Assembly (NCBI GenBank): GCA_002451065.1
Contig: DKBC01000207.1
Coordinates: 7,118-30,356 of the forward strand
Origin: Betaproteobacteria bacterium UBA6910
Lineage (GTDB): Bacteria; Pseudomonadota; Gammaproteobacteria; Burkholderiales; UBA6910
Direction of reading: 5' to 3'
DNA length: 23,239 nucleotides
Positions 7,647 through 17,419 of the stretch are shown here, in pieces (position 1 is the first letter of the stretch; every line of letters begins with the position of its first letter). The notes beneath the pieces are model-generated. The model was not told where the DNA came from. It worked only from the letters and a program-made list of their open reading frames with translations, and searched no databases. Both the position numbers and the translations under genes were made by a program.

Positions 7647-7701
7647 AGAATGGCCTCCCAGTGTGCCAATGCTAGCACAGAGCGCCCCGGAGAATGGCCT
7701 C
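7647..7701. repeat. 11-bp direct repeats flanking an 18-bp inverted repeat
   Basis: AGAATGGCCTC occurs exactly at 7647-7657 and 7691-7701, each preceded by a C-rich run. Almost centred between them is TGTGC-N8-GCACA (7662-7679). The arrangement lies in the 184-base gap between ssb and gspA and looks like a regulatory site. On the minus strand, the inverted repeat also contains TGC-TAGCAT (hexamer 7674-7669), which could be an extended -10 for gspA, with no clear -35. No binding protein can be named. Confidence 0.4.
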
Positions 7702-7783
7702 GGAGCATTGAGGACTGGACCAGGGGCGGGTCAGCCCGTCTGCCGCCTCCAGGGCCATGACCGGCCCCCAAAGCACGGCAGCG

Positions 7784-8242
7784 TCAAAAAGGTATGTCGT
7801 CTTCGAGATCGTCAAAGCTGCCGGCCGGCTTCTTGCTGCCGCCCTTTGCCCCGGGAGCACGCTCGGGCGCTTCGGGTTCCCGGTCGACGACCTCGAAGCT
7901 GGTTCCGCCGCCCCGGGATCCGAGCATTTTCATATCGCTCGCGACAATCTCCGTCGAGTAGCGGTCCTGCCCGCTCTTGTCCTGCCACTTGCGGGTGCGG
8001 AGGCTGCCTTCTACATAAACCTGCCGGCCCTTCTTGAGGTATTCTCCCGCGATCTCGGCCAGCTTCCCGAAGAACACCACCGTGTGCCACTCCGTGCGCT
8101 CCTGCTTTTCGCCGCTCTTGTCTTTCCAGGTCTCGGTGGTGGCAATCCGGATATTGGTCACCGCGTCATTGTTTGCCGTATAGCGGGTCTCCGGGTCGGC
8201 GCCCAGATTGCCGATCAGGATCACCTTGTTGATAGAAGCCAT
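7784..8242 (-). CDS. ssb: Single-stranded DNA-binding protein
   Basis: SSB coats single-stranded DNA during replication, recombination and repair. The 152-residue protein has the OB-fold at about 1-110, opening [21 protein letters not shown] and including [17 protein letters not shown] and [13 protein letters not shown] Gly/Pro-rich linker follows. The acidic tip ends in DDIPF, the docking peptide for partner proteins. The start ATG (8242-8240) follows the stop TAG of the MFS gene with no bases between, so ssb is translated with or after that gene. The order uvrA-MFS-ssb, with uvrA divergent, is common in beta- and gammaproteobacteria. No ambiguity in the call. Confidence 0.98.
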   Translation of the reverse strand: MASINKVILIGNLGADPETRYTANNDAVTNIRIATTETWKDKSGEKQERTEWHTVVFFGKLAEIAGEYLKKGRQVYVEGSLRTRKWQDKSGQDRYSTEIVASDMKMLGSRGGGTSFEVVDREPEAPERAPGAKGGSKKPAGSFDDLEDDIPF

Positions 8243-9619
8243 CTACGCCCTCCCTCCGAGAAGTTGCAGCACCCGCTGCTCATCGAAACCCTTCACATCC
8301 ACCTTGAGATAGGCGACGCCCTCGCCCGCAGGAACCATCGCCTCGCGCACCCCGGGAAGCGCCGCCAGCGCCCGGGTGAGCCCGTCGGCCCGGACCCCGT
8401 CCAGCGGTTCCACATGATACATCCGGGTTCGCACGGAAGGCGGAGGATTCATGGTCGCAGCCACCGCGAGCCATCCGGCCACCAGCACGGCGGCGGCATA
8501 AAACACGGCGGAGCCGCCGAAATGCTGGGATAGAAAGCCGCCCGCCGCAGCCCCGGTGAATGTCCCGAGAAACTGCACCGTGCTGTAGACCCCGATTGCC
8601 GTCCCCCGCGCCCCCACCGGAGCCACGCGCGATATCAAGGAAGGCAGGCTTGCCTCGAGCAGATTGAATCCGGTGAAAAACACCAGCAGCGAGGCCACCA
8701 GACCCCAGAACGACTGCGAGAGGCCGCCGAGCATTAGCTGCGAAACCAAGACCACCGCGACCGCCCCCACAAACACTTCCTTGAGCCGGCCTCGCCGCTC
8801 GCCGACGATAATGGCGGGTAGCATCAGCGCAACCGAGACAGCCAGTACCGGCAGGTAGACCTGCCAATGATGATCCACGGCCAGCCCCGCCGAACGCAAC
8901 GCGAACGGCACCACCACCCACATGCCCATGAGCGCACCGTGCAGCGTAAACACGCCGAAATTGAGGCGTAGCAGCTCCGGGTCCCGGAGCACATCGCGAA
9001 ACTGGGCGGGATTGGCCTCCGCTTCCGAATGGAAGTGGCTTTCGCGCGGATCTGGAACCACCCGGTACACGACAGCCATCGCGGCGATCGCCAGCACTCC
9101 GGTCAGGGCAAAGATCCCCGGCACCCCCAGCAACCGGTTTAGCAGGGGCGCCGCGATCAGGGACAGGGCGAAGGTGGAGCCTATGGTCATGCCAATTGTG
9201 GCCATGGCCTTGGTCCGATGCTCTTCCCGGGTCAGGTCGGCGGTGAGCGCCATGATGGCGGCGGAAATGGCTCCCGCGCCCTGGGCCACCCGGCCGAGGA
9301 TTACCACGTAGATATTTGTCCCCGCCGCGGCAATGAAGCTTCCCAGGGCGAAAATGGCGAGCCCTGCGTAGATCACGGGCTTGCGGCCATAACGGTCCGA
9401 GAGCCAGCCGAAGGGAATCTGCAGGATCGCCTGGGTCAGCCCGTAGGCTCCCAAGGCTATTCCGATAAGGGTGTGGTTTTCGCCCCCCGGCAGGTGCTCC
9501 GCGTAGACCGCGAACACCGGAAGCACGATGAACAGCCCCAGCATCCTAAGCCCGTAGATCCCGGCGAGCCCGAGCGTCGCCCTCATTTCGAGGGAAGACA
9601 TCTTCTCAGGGGGGTGCAT
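8243..9619 (-). CDS. MFS transporter, YajR-like with C-terminal cytoplasmic domain
   Basis: This 458-residue major facilitator has about twelve membrane helices. Motif A, GWLSDRYGRKP, sits at residues 71-81 between helices 2 and 3. The last 60 residues (about 398-458, MYHVEPLDGVRADG...GVREAMVPAGEGVAYLKVDV) form a soluble ferredoxin-like domain such as the YAM domain of E. coli YajR. Family knowledge suggests an H+-coupled exporter of unknown substrate. The start ATG at 9619 lacks an obvious ribosome-binding site; the ATG at 9601 (residue 7) is an alternative and would not affect the helices. It is divergent from uvrA across 81 bases and abuts ssb. The family is certain, the substrate unknown. 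Confidence 0.92.
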   Translation of the reverse strand: MHPPEKMSSLEMRATLGLAGIYGLRMLGLFIVLPVFAVYAEHLPGGENHTLIGIALGAYGLTQAILQIPFGWLSDRYGRKPVIYAGLAIFALGSFIAAAGTNIYVVILGRVAQGAGAISAAIMALTADLTREEHRTKAMATIGMTIGSTFALSLIAAPLLNRLLGVPGIFALTGVLAIAAMAVVYRVVPDPRESHFHSEAEANPAQFRDVLRDPELLRLNFGVFTLHGALMGMWVVVPFALRSAGLAVDHHWQVYLPVLAVSVALMLPAIIVGERRGRLKEVFVGAVAVVLVSQLMLGGLSQSFWGLVASLLVFFTGFNLLEASLPSLISRVAPVGARGTAIGVYSTVQFLGTFTGAAAGGFLSQHFGGSAVFYAAAVLVAGWLAVAATMNPPPSVRTRMYHVEPLDGVRADGLTRALAALPGVREAMVPAGEGVAYLKVDVKGFDEQRVLQLLGGRA

Positions 9620-9626
9620 GAGCGGA

Positions 9627-9656
9627 TTGGGAAGCGCTTGAGAAGTCGCGTATATT
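9627..9656 (+). promoter_or_regulatory. Putative promoter for uvrA
   Basis: TTGGGA (9627-9632) and TATATT (9651-9656), 18 bases apart, match the sigma-70 consensus at 4 of 6 and 5 of 6. Predicted transcription starts near 9663, about 38 bases before the uvrA ATG. It lies in the 81-base gap with the divergent MFS gene. I see no canonical LexA box (CTG-N10-CAG) in the gap. Confidence 0.4.
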
Positions 9657-9700
9657 AGCAGGTTTGGCTAGCCGATTGGCGCGCGTAGACTGCCATAACC

Positions 9701-12541
9701 ATGGAATTCATCCGAATCCGCGGGGCTCGGACGCACAATCTGAAGAACGTCAGCCTCGATCTGCCCCGCAACCAGCTCGTGGTCATTACCGGGTTGTCAG
9801 GATCCGGAAAATCGTCCCTTGCCTTCGATACCCTTTACGCGGAAGGGCAGCGACGCTACGTGGAATCCCTCTCCGCCTATGCCCGGCAGTTCCTGGAACT
9901 CATGGAAAAGCCCGACGTGGACTTGATCGAGGGCCTGTCTCCGGCCATCGCCATCGAGCAGAAGGCCACTTCCCACAACCCGCGCTCCACCGTGGGAACC
10001 ATCACCGAGATCCATGACTACCTGCGCCTGCTGTTTGCCCGGGCGGGCGACCCCCATTGCCCGGAGCATGGGGTGGGGCTTGCGGCACAGAGTGTGTCCC
10101 AGATGGTGGATCACGTGCTGGGCCTTGCCGAAGGCACCCGCCTGCTGATCCTGGCACCGCTGATCGCGGGCCGCAAGGGAGAGCAGCACGACCTGTTCGA
10201 CGAACTTCGGGCCCAGGGCTTCGTCCGGATACGGATCGACGGCGCGGTGCACGCGCTGGACGACGTTCCAAAGCTGGCGCGCAACAAGAAGCACACCATC
10301 GACGTGGTGGTGGACCGACTCAAGGTGGGCCCGGAGGCTATGCAACGCCTCGCGGAATCCTTTGAAACCGCCCTTCGCCACGCCGACGGCCGGGCGCTGG
10401 CGGTGGAGATGGATAGCGGAGCCGAGCACCTGTTCTCGGCGCGTTTCGCCTGCCCGCTATGCAGCTACTCGCTCCCCGAACTGGAGCCGCGGCTCTTTTC
10501 CTTCAATAATCCCGCGGGCGCGTGCCCCCGCTGCGACGGGCTGGGGCAGGTGACTTTTTTTGATCCACGGCGAGTGGTGGAATTTCCCCATCTCTCTCTC
10601 GGCTCGGGTGCCATCAAAGGCTGGGATCGCCGCAACCACTTTTACTTTCAGATGCTCCAGGGACTTGCCAAGCATTACGGCTTTGATCTGGATAAGCCGT
10701 TCGAGGAACTTCCGGAGCGAGCCCGCGAGGTCATCCTTCATGGCAGCGGCAGGGAGCGTGTTCAGTTCGTCTATGTCGGAGAACAGGGAAATCGCTACCA
10801 GCGTGAGCATCCCTTTGAAGGCATCATCCCCAACCTGGAGCGGCGCCATCGGGAAACCGACTCGGTCGCAGTCAAGGAGGAGCTTGGGAAGTTCTTGAAC
10901 ACCTCCGCCTGCCCCGAGTGCCAAGGCAGCCGCCTGCGGCGGGAAGCAAGGCATGTCATGGTGGGCGGCCGGACCTTGCACGAGGTTAGCCGGCTGCCCC
11001 TGGCGGAAGCCCGTCGTCATTTCGAGCAGTTGCGGCTGCCGGGCCACAAACAGGCGATAGCGGAGAGAATCATCCAGGAAATCGCGAACCGCCTCCGTTT
11101 CCTCACAAATGTCGGGCTCGACTACCTTTCCCTCGATCGCTCGGCGGATACGCTGTCCGGGGGGGAGGCCCAGCGCATCCGCCTCGCCAGCCAAATCGGC
11201 TCCGGCCTCACCGGCGTTATGTACGTGCTGGACGAGCCATCCATCGGCCTGCACCAGCGGGACAACGGGCGCCTGCTGGAGACGCTGAAGAGCCTGCGCG
11301 ACCTCGGCAACACCGTCATCTTGGTAGAGCACGACTTCGACGCCATCATGGCTGCGGACCATCTCGTGGATATGGGCCCGGGCGCGGGCGAGCACGGCGG
11401 CCAAGTGGTGGCCGAGGGAACGCCGGACGAGATTCGAGCCAATGCCACATCGCTCACGGGGCAGTACCTGGCTGGGACGCGCGCGATCCCACTTCCACGC
11501 AAGCGCTACCGGCCCCGCGGAGACCGCTGGATTCATCTGATCGGCGCCCACGGCAACAACCTGAGGCATGTGCACCTCCAGCTTCCTGTAGGCCTGTTCG
11601 TGTGCGTGACCGGTGTGTCCGGTTCCGGGAAATCCACGCTCATCAACGACACCCTTTATGCCGCGATCGCGCGCCACCTATATGGTGGAAGCGTTGAGCC
11701 GGCACCCCACGAATCGCTCGGGGGCGTCGAACTTTTCGACAAAATCATCAGCGTCGACCAGAGTCCCATCGGCCGCACGCCGCGCTCGAATCCGGCGACC
11801 TATACCGGGCTCTTCACGCCGATCCGCGAACTTTATGCCGGGGTGCCGGAGGCCCGCGCCCGCGGCTACGGCCCCGGACGGTTTTCGTTTAATGTGAAGG
11901 GCGGGCGCTGCGAGGCATGCCAGGGTGACGGTCTCATCAGGGTTGAAATGCATTTCCTCCCGGACATCTATGTTTCCTGCGATGTCTGTCACGGTCGCCG
12001 CTACAATCGGGAAACGCTGGAAATCCGCTACAAGGGGAAGAACATCCATGAGGTCTTGGAGATGACGGTGGGGCAGGCCCATGAGTTTTTCCGGCCGGTG
12101 CCGGCCGTGGCCCGCAAGCTAGAGACGCTCATCGATGTCGGCCTCGGCTACATCCGGCTCGGTCAATCTGCAACCACCCTGTCCGGCGGCGAGGCCCAGC
12201 GCGTGAAGCTGTCCCAGGAACTGTCAAAGCGCGATACCGGACGCACCCTGTACATTTTGGATGAGCCCACCACCGGCCTGCATTTCCACGATATCGACCT
12301 GCTCCTCAATGTGCTGCACCGCCTGCGGGATCACGGCAACACCGTGGTGGTCATTGAACACAATCTTGAAGTGATCAAGACCGCCGACTGGGTCATCGAC
12401 CTCGGACCCGAAGGAGGGGATGCCGGAGGGCTTATCATTGCGGAAGGGCCGCCGGAGGAGATCGCCCGGAACCGCACGAGCCATACCGGAGAGTATCTGA
12501 AGGCAGTGCTCGGTCAAGGAAAGGAGACGGCACAAGCATGA
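9701..12541 (+). CDS. uvrA: Excinuclease ABC subunit UvrA
   Basis: UvrA is the damage-recognition ATPase of nucleotide excision repair; a dimer loads UvrB on damaged DNA. At 946 residues it is normal length. Two ABC ATPase modules are present: Walker [10 protein letters not shown] at about 31-39 and GVSGSGKST at 638-646, with signatures LSGGEAQR at about 485 and again at about 827, and Walker B-type LDEPS and LDEPTTGLH segments. Zinc sites are formed by Cys251/254/275/278 and Cys737/740/760/763 (CEACQG...CDVCHG). The start ATG has a poor ribosome-binding site, but the N-terminus [16 protein letters not shown] is the family's. The stop overlaps the following glycerate kinase start (ATGA). Nothing essential is missing. 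Confidence 0.98.
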   Translation: MEFIRIRGARTHNLKNVSLDLPRNQLVVITGLSGSGKSSLAFDTLYAEGQRRYVESLSAYARQFLELMEKPDVDLIEGLSPAIAIEQKATSHNPRSTVGTITEIHDYLRLLFARAGDPHCPEHGVGLAAQSVSQMVDHVLGLAEGTRLLILAPLIAGRKGEQHDLFDELRAQGFVRIRIDGAVHALDDVPKLARNKKHTIDVVVDRLKVGPEAMQRLAESFETALRHADGRALAVEMDSGAEHLFSARFACPLCSYSLPELEPRLFSFNNPAGACPRCDGLGQVTFFDPRRVVEFPHLSLGSGAIKGWDRRNHFYFQMLQGLAKHYGFDLDKPFEELPERAREVILHGSGRERVQFVYVGEQGNRYQREHPFEGIIPNLERRHRETDSVAVKEELGKFLNTSACPECQGSRLRREARHVMVGGRTLHEVSRLPLAEARRHFEQLRLPGHKQAIAERIIQEIANRLRFLTNVGLDYLSLDRSADTLSGGEAQRIRLASQIGSGLTGVMYVLDEPSIGLHQRDNGRLLETLKSLRDLGNTVILVEHDFDAIMAADHLVDMGPGAGEHGGQVVAEGTPDEIRANATSLTGQYLAGTRAIPLPRKRYRPRGDRWIHLIGAHGNNLRHVHLQLPVGLFVCVTGVSGSGKSTLINDTLYAAIARHLYGGSVEPAPHESLGGVELFDKIISVDQSPIGRTPRSNPATYTGLFTPIRELYAGVPEARARGYGPGRFSFNVKGGRCEACQGDGLIRVEMHFLPDIYVSCDVCHGRRYNRETLEIRYKGKNIHEVLEMTVGQAHEFFRPVPAVARKLETLIDVGLGYIRLGQSATTLSGGEAQRVKLSQELSKRDTGRTLYILDEPTTGLHFHDIDLLLNVLHRLRDHGNTVVVIEHNLEVIKTADWVIDLGPEGGDAGGLIIAEGPPEEIARNRTSHTGEYLKAVLGQGKETAQA

Positions 12542-13809
12542 CACCCCGCAAGCTGCTGATTGAAAGTTTCCGCACCGCCGTGGCGGCTGCGGACCCTCTG
12601 AAGATCGTGCCCCGGCACCTGCCGCGACCACCCCGGGGGCGAACCCTGGTGGTAGGCGCGGGGAAAGCGGCGGCGGCCATGGCTCGCGCAGTGGAGACTC
12701 ACTGGCCCAGGAGCGCCCCCCTGGAGGGGACCGTGATCACTCGCTACGGGCATGGTCTGCCGACGTCGCGGATCGACGTCGTGGAGGCGGGGCATCCGGT
12801 TCCCGACGAACGCGGCGAGGAAGCGGCGCGGGACATCTTGACCCGCGTGAAGGGCCTAGGCCGCGATGACCTGTTGCTGTGTCTGGTAAGCGGCGGCGGC
12901 TCGAGCCTCTTGTCCCTGCCCCTTCCCGGTGTGCCCATGGCGGATCTCAAGGAGGTGACGCGGGAACTGTTGCGCTGCGGCGCGTCGATCCAGGAAATTA
13001 ATACGGTACGGAAGCATTTGTCCCAAGTCCAGGGCGGTCGCCTCGCCGCCGCGAGCCCCGCCCGGGTGCTCGCCCTGATTGTCTCCGACGTTACCGGCGA
13101 TGATCCGACCCATATTGCCTCGGGGCCATGCGCCCCGGACCCAACCACGTACGCGGACGCCCTCGAAATCCTTAAGCGTTACCGCGTCGGAGCCCCCGAC
13201 GCGGTGCGCGATGCCCTCACTTTCGGCAACGAAGGTCGCCTGGAGGAAACCCCAAAGCCCGGCGATCCGATTTTCCGCCGGGTGCAGAATCGCGTGATCG
13301 GGACCGCCCAGGGGTCGTTGCGTGCGGCGGCACGTTTTCTGAGAAGTGAAGGGATTCGCTCGGTGATCCTCGGCGACAGCGTCAAGGGCGAGGCGCGGGA
13401 CATCGCCACGGTCTACTCCGCTCTGGTCAAGCAGATCCGCGCCCATGGGCATCCCTGGCGGGCGCCCATCGCGCTGGTCTCGGGAGGCGAGGCAACGGTA
13501 ACCGTGCGCGGCGAGGGGCGCGGCGGGCGCTGCAGCGAGTTCCTCCTCTCGCTGGTCATCGAGCTGGAAGGGATGAAGAACGTCTATGCGCTAGCCTGCG
13601 ACACCGATGGCATTGACGGTTCAGAGGACAACGCCGGGGCCATCGCGACCCCGGACTCCCTGTCCCGCGCCGGAAAGCTTGCCGTACGGCCCAATCAGCT
13701 ACTCGCCGGAAACAACGCTTACGATTTCTTTGAGAAACTCGGAGACCTGATTGTGACCGGGCCGACCCGGACCAACGTCAATGATTTCCGCGTGATCCTG
13801 GTGCGGTAG
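12538..13809 (+). CDS. Glycerate 2-kinase (MOFRL family)
   Basis: This enzyme phosphorylates D-glycerate to 2-phosphoglycerate, feeding glyoxylate-, tartrate- or serine-derived carbon into glycolysis. The 423-residue protein has the N-terminal DUF4147 domain, with [12 protein letters not shown] (about 38-49), [20 protein letters not shown] and [18 protein letters not shown]. The C-terminal MOFRL domain shows [39 protein letters not shown] and [11 protein letters not shown]. Such proteins are named GckA, TtuD or GlxK-like; I leave the symbol blank. Its ATG overlaps the uvrA stop by four bases, so it is translationally coupled. The pairing with a repair gene has no obvious functional logic. No other glyoxylate-pathway gene is in the window. 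Confidence 0.93.
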   Translation: MTPRKLLIESFRTAVAAADPLKIVPRHLPRPPRGRTLVVGAGKAAAAMARAVETHWPRSAPLEGTVITRYGHGLPTSRIDVVEAGHPVPDERGEEAARDILTRVKGLGRDDLLLCLVSGGGSSLLSLPLPGVPMADLKEVTRELLRCGASIQEINTVRKHLSQVQGGRLAAASPARVLALIVSDVTGDDPTHIASGPCAPDPTTYADALEILKRYRVGAPDAVRDALTFGNEGRLEETPKPGDPIFRRVQNRVIGTAQGSLRAAARFLRSEGIRSVILGDSVKGEARDIATVYSALVKQIRAHGHPWRAPIALVSGGEATVTVRGEGRGGRCSEFLLSLVIELEGMKNVYALACDTDGIDGSEDNAGAIATPDSLSRAGKLAVRPNQLLAGNNAYDFFEKLGDLIVTGPTRTNVNDFRVILVR

Positions 13810-14054
13810 GATGGTGGTCCGTCCGCCCGTGGCGGGGCGGGTCGTAAATCGCCCCGGCGTCCTGTAACCGCGCCAATAGCGCGAGGGAGTCGGATCCCGG
13901 GATGGGTCGCAACCGCACAACCCGGCCTTAGGGACGTGGTCAAACAGCCGGCGGCATTGGGCCGACCCGACCTCCGGAGGCACGCGCGCACGCGCGCTAT
14001 CAGGAGGTCGCGGAGCTCCATTCATCGTGCCTGGCAGCCCAGCTGGACAGCGTG
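13810..14054. other. Structured convergent intergenic region
   Basis: The 245 bases between the converging glycerate kinase and SAM hydrolase genes hold no credible gene but several inverted repeats: CCGCCC/GGGCGG (13823-13840), CGCGC/GCGCG (13869-13883), GGGTCG/CGACCC (13904-13909 with 13963-13968) enclosing CCGGC/GCCGG (13922-13926 with 13947-13951), and CGACCTCC/GGAGGTCG (13968-13975 with 14003-14010) enclosing GCGCGC repeats. None is followed by a T-run on either strand, so they are not classical terminators. They may serve as bidirectional 3'-end structures, or the region may encode a small RNA. Confidence 0.5.
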
Positions 14055-14792
14055 TCAGCCGCTCACCACGGCCATGATGTGTTGACCCACCTCGAGCCCC
14101 AGTTCCCGCGCCGCGCTCCCGCCGTTCAACGCGATCTCGGCAAGTCCGATGCTGTTCTCGTGCCAGAACGCCTGCCCGCCGGGCACCTCCGAAAATACCC
14201 TGGCGTATTCCAGGTGGCGATGTGCGGAAACCAAGCGCGCGTCCCGCGCCAGGGTGCTACCCTGCAAGCCTGTCATGGCGTTGCCATAATGGTCGATGTA
14301 GATGATCTCGGCCAAATCTTCCCCCCCTAGATCGACGTCGAGCCCGGGAACCGGGGCAAGCTTCGGCCCGGGAAACGCGCCACCGGCTATCCACGCGGCA
14401 ACGGGCGCGAACAGGTCCCGCCCGTGGAATGAATCCGAGAGCCGATCCGGCCTCCACGCAATGTGCCAGAAGCGGCGCTGCAGCCCCCGCGCAGCGACAA
14501 CCGACAGCAGGCCATTGTCCGGGCCCACGAAGTAGCGCCCATCAGCCTCCATGACAGCCGCCTTGCGCGAACCGCCCACACCGGGATCGACCACCGCAAA
14601 CACCACGCTGTCGGGAGGAAGCTGTCCGGCGAGCGCCGCCAGCAGATGGGCTCCGGCGCGAACGTTGAATGCCGGCGCATCGTGCAGCAGGTCGATGCTG
14701 GTCACTCCCGGCGCGCACCGCCCGAGAACCGCCTTGACCTGACCAACATATAAATCGCCTGCGCCAAAATCGCTGAAAAGAAAGATGCTCAT
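14055..14792 (-). CDS. S-adenosylmethionine hydrolase (DUF62 / SAM hydroxide adenosyltransferase)
   Basis: This 245-residue protein belongs to the DUF62 family, which hydrolyses S-adenosylmethionine to adenosine and methionine and is related to fluorinase and chlorinase. Family motifs are present in order: FSDFGAGDLYVGQVKAVL near the N-terminus, VVDPGVGGSRKAAV (about 68-81), FVGPDNGLLSVV (about 88-99), DSFHGRDLFAPVAAW (about 120-134), IDHYGNAMTGL (about 166-176) and NSIGLAEIALNGGSAARELGL near the end. The halogenase-specific insertion is not evident, and hydrolase activity is the default inference. The start ATG is preceded by GGGAG. It lies downstream of the rplQ terminator on the same strand, so it probably has its own promoter. 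Its cellular purpose is unclear in most bacteria. Confidence 0.9.
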   Translation of the reverse strand: MSIFLFSDFGAGDLYVGQVKAVLGRCAPGVTSIDLLHDAPAFNVRAGAHLLAALAGQLPPDSVVFAVVDPGVGGSRKAAVMEADGRYFVGPDNGLLSVVAARGLQRRFWHIAWRPDRLSDSFHGRDLFAPVAAWIAGGAFPGPKLAPVPGLDVDLGGEDLAEIIYIDHYGNAMTGLQGSTLARDARLVSAHRHLEYARVFSEVPGGQAFWHENSIGLAEIALNGGSAARELGLEVGQHIMAVVSG

Positions 14793-14882
14793 GGAACGAT
14801 ACTCCCTGCGGAGACCACGGGCGACGTTCTAATCGTTGACCATTCTCGAGCCGAGTTCCGAAGAAGCCAAGGCGAAGTTCAC

Positions 14883-14910
14883 ATACAAAAAAAGGCCGGG
14901 AATCCCGGCC
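14883..14910 (-). terminator. Intrinsic terminator of the ribosomal operon after rplQ
   Basis: On the minus strand, GGCCGGG pairs with CCCGGCC (14910-14904 with 14900-14894) around a 3-base ATT loop and is followed at once by seven Ts (14893-14887). This 7-bp GC stem with a T-run is a textbook Rho-independent terminator, 24 bases after the rplQ stop. Confidence 0.95.
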
Positions 14911-14933
14911 TGTCTCTGAGGAATGGCGGCAGT

Positions 14934-15338
14934 TCAGCCGGCATCCGACGACGCCCCGGCCGCAGGCGCTGCTGCCTGTTCCGGTCGGTCCACCAATTCC
15001 ACCATGGCCAGGGGCGCATTGTCCCCCTTGCGGAATCCGCACTTGAGGATCCGCAGGTAGCCGCCATTGCGCTTGCCATACCGCGGACCGAGCTCATCAA
15101 AGAGCTTGACGACCATCTCCCGGTCACGCAGGCGATTGAACGCAAGGCGCCGGTTGGCGAGCGTGGGCTCCTTGCCAAGCGTGATCAGCGGCTCGGCCAC
15201 TCGGCGCAATTCCTTGGCCTTTGGAAGAGTGGTGGTGATCAGTTCGTGCTTGAACAGCGAGTTGGTCATGTTCCGAAACATCGCCAGCCGATGGCTGGAG
15301 GTTCGGTTTAGTTTTCGATAGCCCTGGCGGTGGCGCAT
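14934..15338 (-). CDS. rplQ: 50S ribosomal protein L17
   Basis: L17 is a large-subunit protein near the exit tunnel. The 134-residue product opens [20 protein letters not shown] and includes [20 protein letters not shown] and [20 protein letters not shown], all standard. An Ala/Pro-rich tail (from about 117) extends past the conserved core, as often in proteobacteria. A good GAGGAG lies before the ATG. It is the last gene of the alpha operon, 23 bases after rpoA, and an intrinsic terminator follows. Confidence 0.98.
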   Translation of the reverse strand: MRHRQGYRKLNRTSSHRLAMFRNMTNSLFKHELITTTLPKAKELRRVAEPLITLGKEPTLANRRLAFNRLRDREMVVKLFDELGPRYGKRNGGYLRILKCGFRKGDNAPLAMVELVDRPEQAAAPAAGASSDAG

Positions 15339-15361
15339 GGCTGGCTCCTCTTGTTACCTCT

Positions 15362-16348
15362 CTAGGCGTGAACGGGCTTCTCCAAGCCCATGGGTGGCCA
15401 GTTCTCGAGCTTCATACCGAGGGTAAGGCCCCGGGAAGCGAGCACTTCCTTGATCTCGTTGAGCGACTTGCGGCCCAGATTCGGCGTCTTGAGAAGCTCG
15501 GTCTCAGTGCGCTGAATCAGGTCCCCAATGTAATAGATGTTCTCGGCCTTGAGGCAGTTGGCCGAGCGGACTGTAAGCTCCAGATCGTCCACCGGACGCA
15601 GCAGGATGGGGTCCACTTGCGGAACCTTCGGCGCCTCGGTCGGCATCGGCGTTCCCTTGAGGTCGGCGAAAACGGCAAGCTGCTCGACGAGGATGCGCGC
15701 CGCGTAGCGAATCGCCTCCTCCGGGTCGATGGCGCCGTTGGTCTCGATGTCGATGATCAGCTTGTCCAGGTCCGTGCGCTGCTCCACGCGGGCGCTTTCC
15801 ACCTGATAGCTCACGCGACGCACGGGGCTGAACGACGCGTCCAACAGGATGCTGCCAATGGTCCGGGACTCGCCCGGCAATTGACGCACGGTCGCGGGAA
15901 GGTAGCCTCGGCCGTGCTCCACCTTGATCTGCATCTCCAGCTTGCCGCCCGGAGACAGATGGGCCACCACATGCTCCGGATTCACGATCTCGACGTCATG
16001 GGTGGCCTCGATGTCGCCGGCGGTGACGGCTCCCTCCCCCTTTTTGTTTAGGTTGAGCGTGGCCTCCGAGCGATTATGCAGCTTGAGTACGATTCCCTTG
16101 AGATTAAGGAGAATATCGACGACGTCTTCCTGCACGCCATCGAGGGCAGAATACTCGTGAAGCACTCCGGCGATCTGCACTTCCGTCGGCGCAAAACCCG
16201 GCATCGATGAAAGCAGGATTCGGCGCAACGCATGGCCAAGTGTATGACCATACCCGCGCTCGAACGGCTCCATCGTCACCTTCGCGTGGGTCGGCGAAAC
16301 ATGATGGACGTCGATGATACGCGGCTTGAGGAAAGCAGTGGCTTGCAT
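15362..16348 (-). CDS. rpoA: RNA polymerase alpha subunit
   Basis: This is the alpha subunit of RNA polymerase, which nucleates core assembly and contacts upstream promoter DNA and activators. The protein has 328 residues. The N-terminal assembly domain (about 1-235) includes [20 protein letters not shown] and [19 protein letters not shown] flexible linker leads to the C-terminal domain (about 250-320), with [17 protein letters not shown] and [20 protein letters not shown]. Arg261 corresponds to the UP-element-binding Arg265 of E. coli. I set the start at the ATG at 16348 ([14 protein letters not shown]), since an upstream in-frame start at 16522 would run into rpsD. It lies in the usual place between rpsD and rplQ. 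Confidence 0.98.
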   Translation of the reverse strand: MQATAFLKPRIIDVHHVSPTHAKVTMEPFERGYGHTLGHALRRILLSSMPGFAPTEVQIAGVLHEYSALDGVQEDVVDILLNLKGIVLKLHNRSEATLNLNKKGEGAVTAGDIEATHDVEIVNPEHVVAHLSPGGKLEMQIKVEHGRGYLPATVRQLPGESRTIGSILLDASFSPVRRVSYQVESARVEQRTDLDKLIIDIETNGAIDPEEAIRYAARILVEQLAVFADLKGTPMPTEAPKVPQVDPILLRPVDDLELTVRSANCLKAENIYYIGDLIQRTETELLKTPNLGRKSLNEIKEVLASRGLTLGMKLENWPPMGLEKPVHA

Positions 16349-16370
16349 ATCGCTAGACCTTTTGCGGTGG

Positions 16371-16997
16371 TTACTTCGAGTAAAGCTCGATGACCAGGCT
16401 CTCGTTGATGGTCGGCGGCAGTTCGGCACGCTGCGGAGCAGCCTTGAAAGTGCCCTTGAGGGCCTTGACATCCACCTCAATCCACTCCGGGAACCCGCGC
16501 CCCTCTGCAGCCTGCGCGGCACCCTTTATGCGCAGCTGCTCCTTGGCCCCCTGGGCAACCTCGATCACGTCGCCCGGCTGCACGACATAGGAAGGGATAT
16601 TCACGCGCCTGCCATTCACCAGGATCGCATTGTGGCGAACCACCTGGCGGGCCTCCGTGCGTGAAGCGCCGAAACCCATGCGGTAGGCAACGCTGTCAAG
16701 GCGGCGTTCCAGCAGCTGGAGCAGCATCTCCCCGGTCACACCCTTGCGCCGGGACGCTTCCTGGTAGGTCTTGCGAAATTGGCGCTCCAGTACTCCATAG
16801 GTGCGCCGGATCTTCTGCTTCTCGCGCAGCTGGCGCCCGTAGTCCGAAATCCGCACATTCTTCTGCCCATGCTGGCCAGGCGCGTACGACCGGCGCTCGA
16901 TGGCGCACTTGTCAGTGAAGCATTTCTCGCCCTTGAGGAAAAGCTTCTCACCCTCCCGGCGGCACTGACGGCACTTCGCGTCAAGATTTCTCGCCAT
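16371..16997 (-). CDS. rpsD: 30S ribosomal protein S4, four-cysteine form
   Basis: S4 is a primary 16S rRNA binder that nucleates small-subunit assembly, and in E. coli it represses its own operon. The 208-residue protein starts [16 protein letters not shown] and carries Cys9, Cys12, Cys26 and Cys31, the zinc-binding set of C+ S4 proteins that E. coli S4 lacks. The S4 RNA-binding fold lies at about 98-160 ([20 protein letters not shown]). The start is the ATG at 16997 with TGAGGAG 8 bases upstream; the longer frame to 17039 overlaps the rpsK stop and is rejected. This S4 form resembles that of Nitrosomonadales-type betaproteobacteria as I recall them. Confidence 0.98.
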   Translation of the reverse strand: MARNLDAKCRQCRREGEKLFLKGEKCFTDKCAIERRSYAPGQHGQKNVRISDYGRQLREKQKIRRTYGVLERQFRKTYQEASRRKGVTGEMLLQLLERRLDSVAYRMGFGASRTEARQVVRHNAILVNGRRVNIPSYVVQPGDVIEVAQGAKEQLRIKGAAQAAEGRGFPEWIEVDVKALKGTFKAAPQRAELPPTINESLVIELYSK

Positions 16998-17008
16998 ATC
17001 GCGACTCC

Positions 17009-17398
17009 TCAGACCCGGCGCCGCTTGGGCGGCCGGCAACCATTATGCGGAACAGGGGTGACATCGGCGATCGAGGTTATCTTGAAGCCGGCGGCGTTGA
17101 GCGCTCGCACCGCCGACTCGCGGCCCGGACCGGGGCCCTTGATGCGCACCTCGAGGTTCTTGACGCCGCACTCCTGGGCCGCGCGGCCCGCGCTGTCGGC
17201 GGCCATCTGCGCCGCGAACGGCGTCGATTTGCGGGAACCCTTGAAGCCACCGCTGCCGGAAGTCGCCCAGGAAAGGGTGTTCCCTTGACGGTCGGTGATG
17301 GTAATGATGGTGTTATTGAACGACGCGTGGATATGCGCGATACCCTCCGCGATATTTTTCTTGACCTTCTTGCGAACTCTGGTGCCTGCCTTAGCCAT
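17009..17398 (-). CDS. rpsK: 30S ribosomal protein S11
   Basis: S11 is a small-subunit platform protein near the E site. The 129-residue product includes [70 protein letters not shown] and the C-terminal [12 protein letters not shown], all typical. GAGGA precedes the ATG by about 11 bases. It lies between rpsM and rpsD, 11 bases before the rpsD start, in standard alpha-operon order. Confidence 0.98.
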   Translation of the reverse strand: MAKAGTRVRKKVKKNIAEGIAHIHASFNNTIITITDRQGNTLSWATSGSGGFKGSRKSTPFAAQMAADSAGRAAQECGVKNLEVRIKGPGPGRESAVRALNAAGFKITSIADVTPVPHNGCRPPKRRRV

Positions 17399-17419
17399 TT
17401 GCTAGATATTCCTCGATGC

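Noticed and set aside
6646..8037. 463-residue plus-strand frame across gspA and ssb
   Set aside because: It covers the antisense of two confident genes and their gap; the protein has no recognisable motifs.
9620..9700. Possible LexA box between the MFS gene and uvrA, expected by analogy with E. coli uvrA-ssb
   Set aside because: No CTG-N10-CAG is present; the best partial match (TCG...CAG around the TATATT) lacks one half-site.
10457..11677. 406-residue open frame antisense to uvrA
   Set aside because: A shadow frame of a fully conserved gene.
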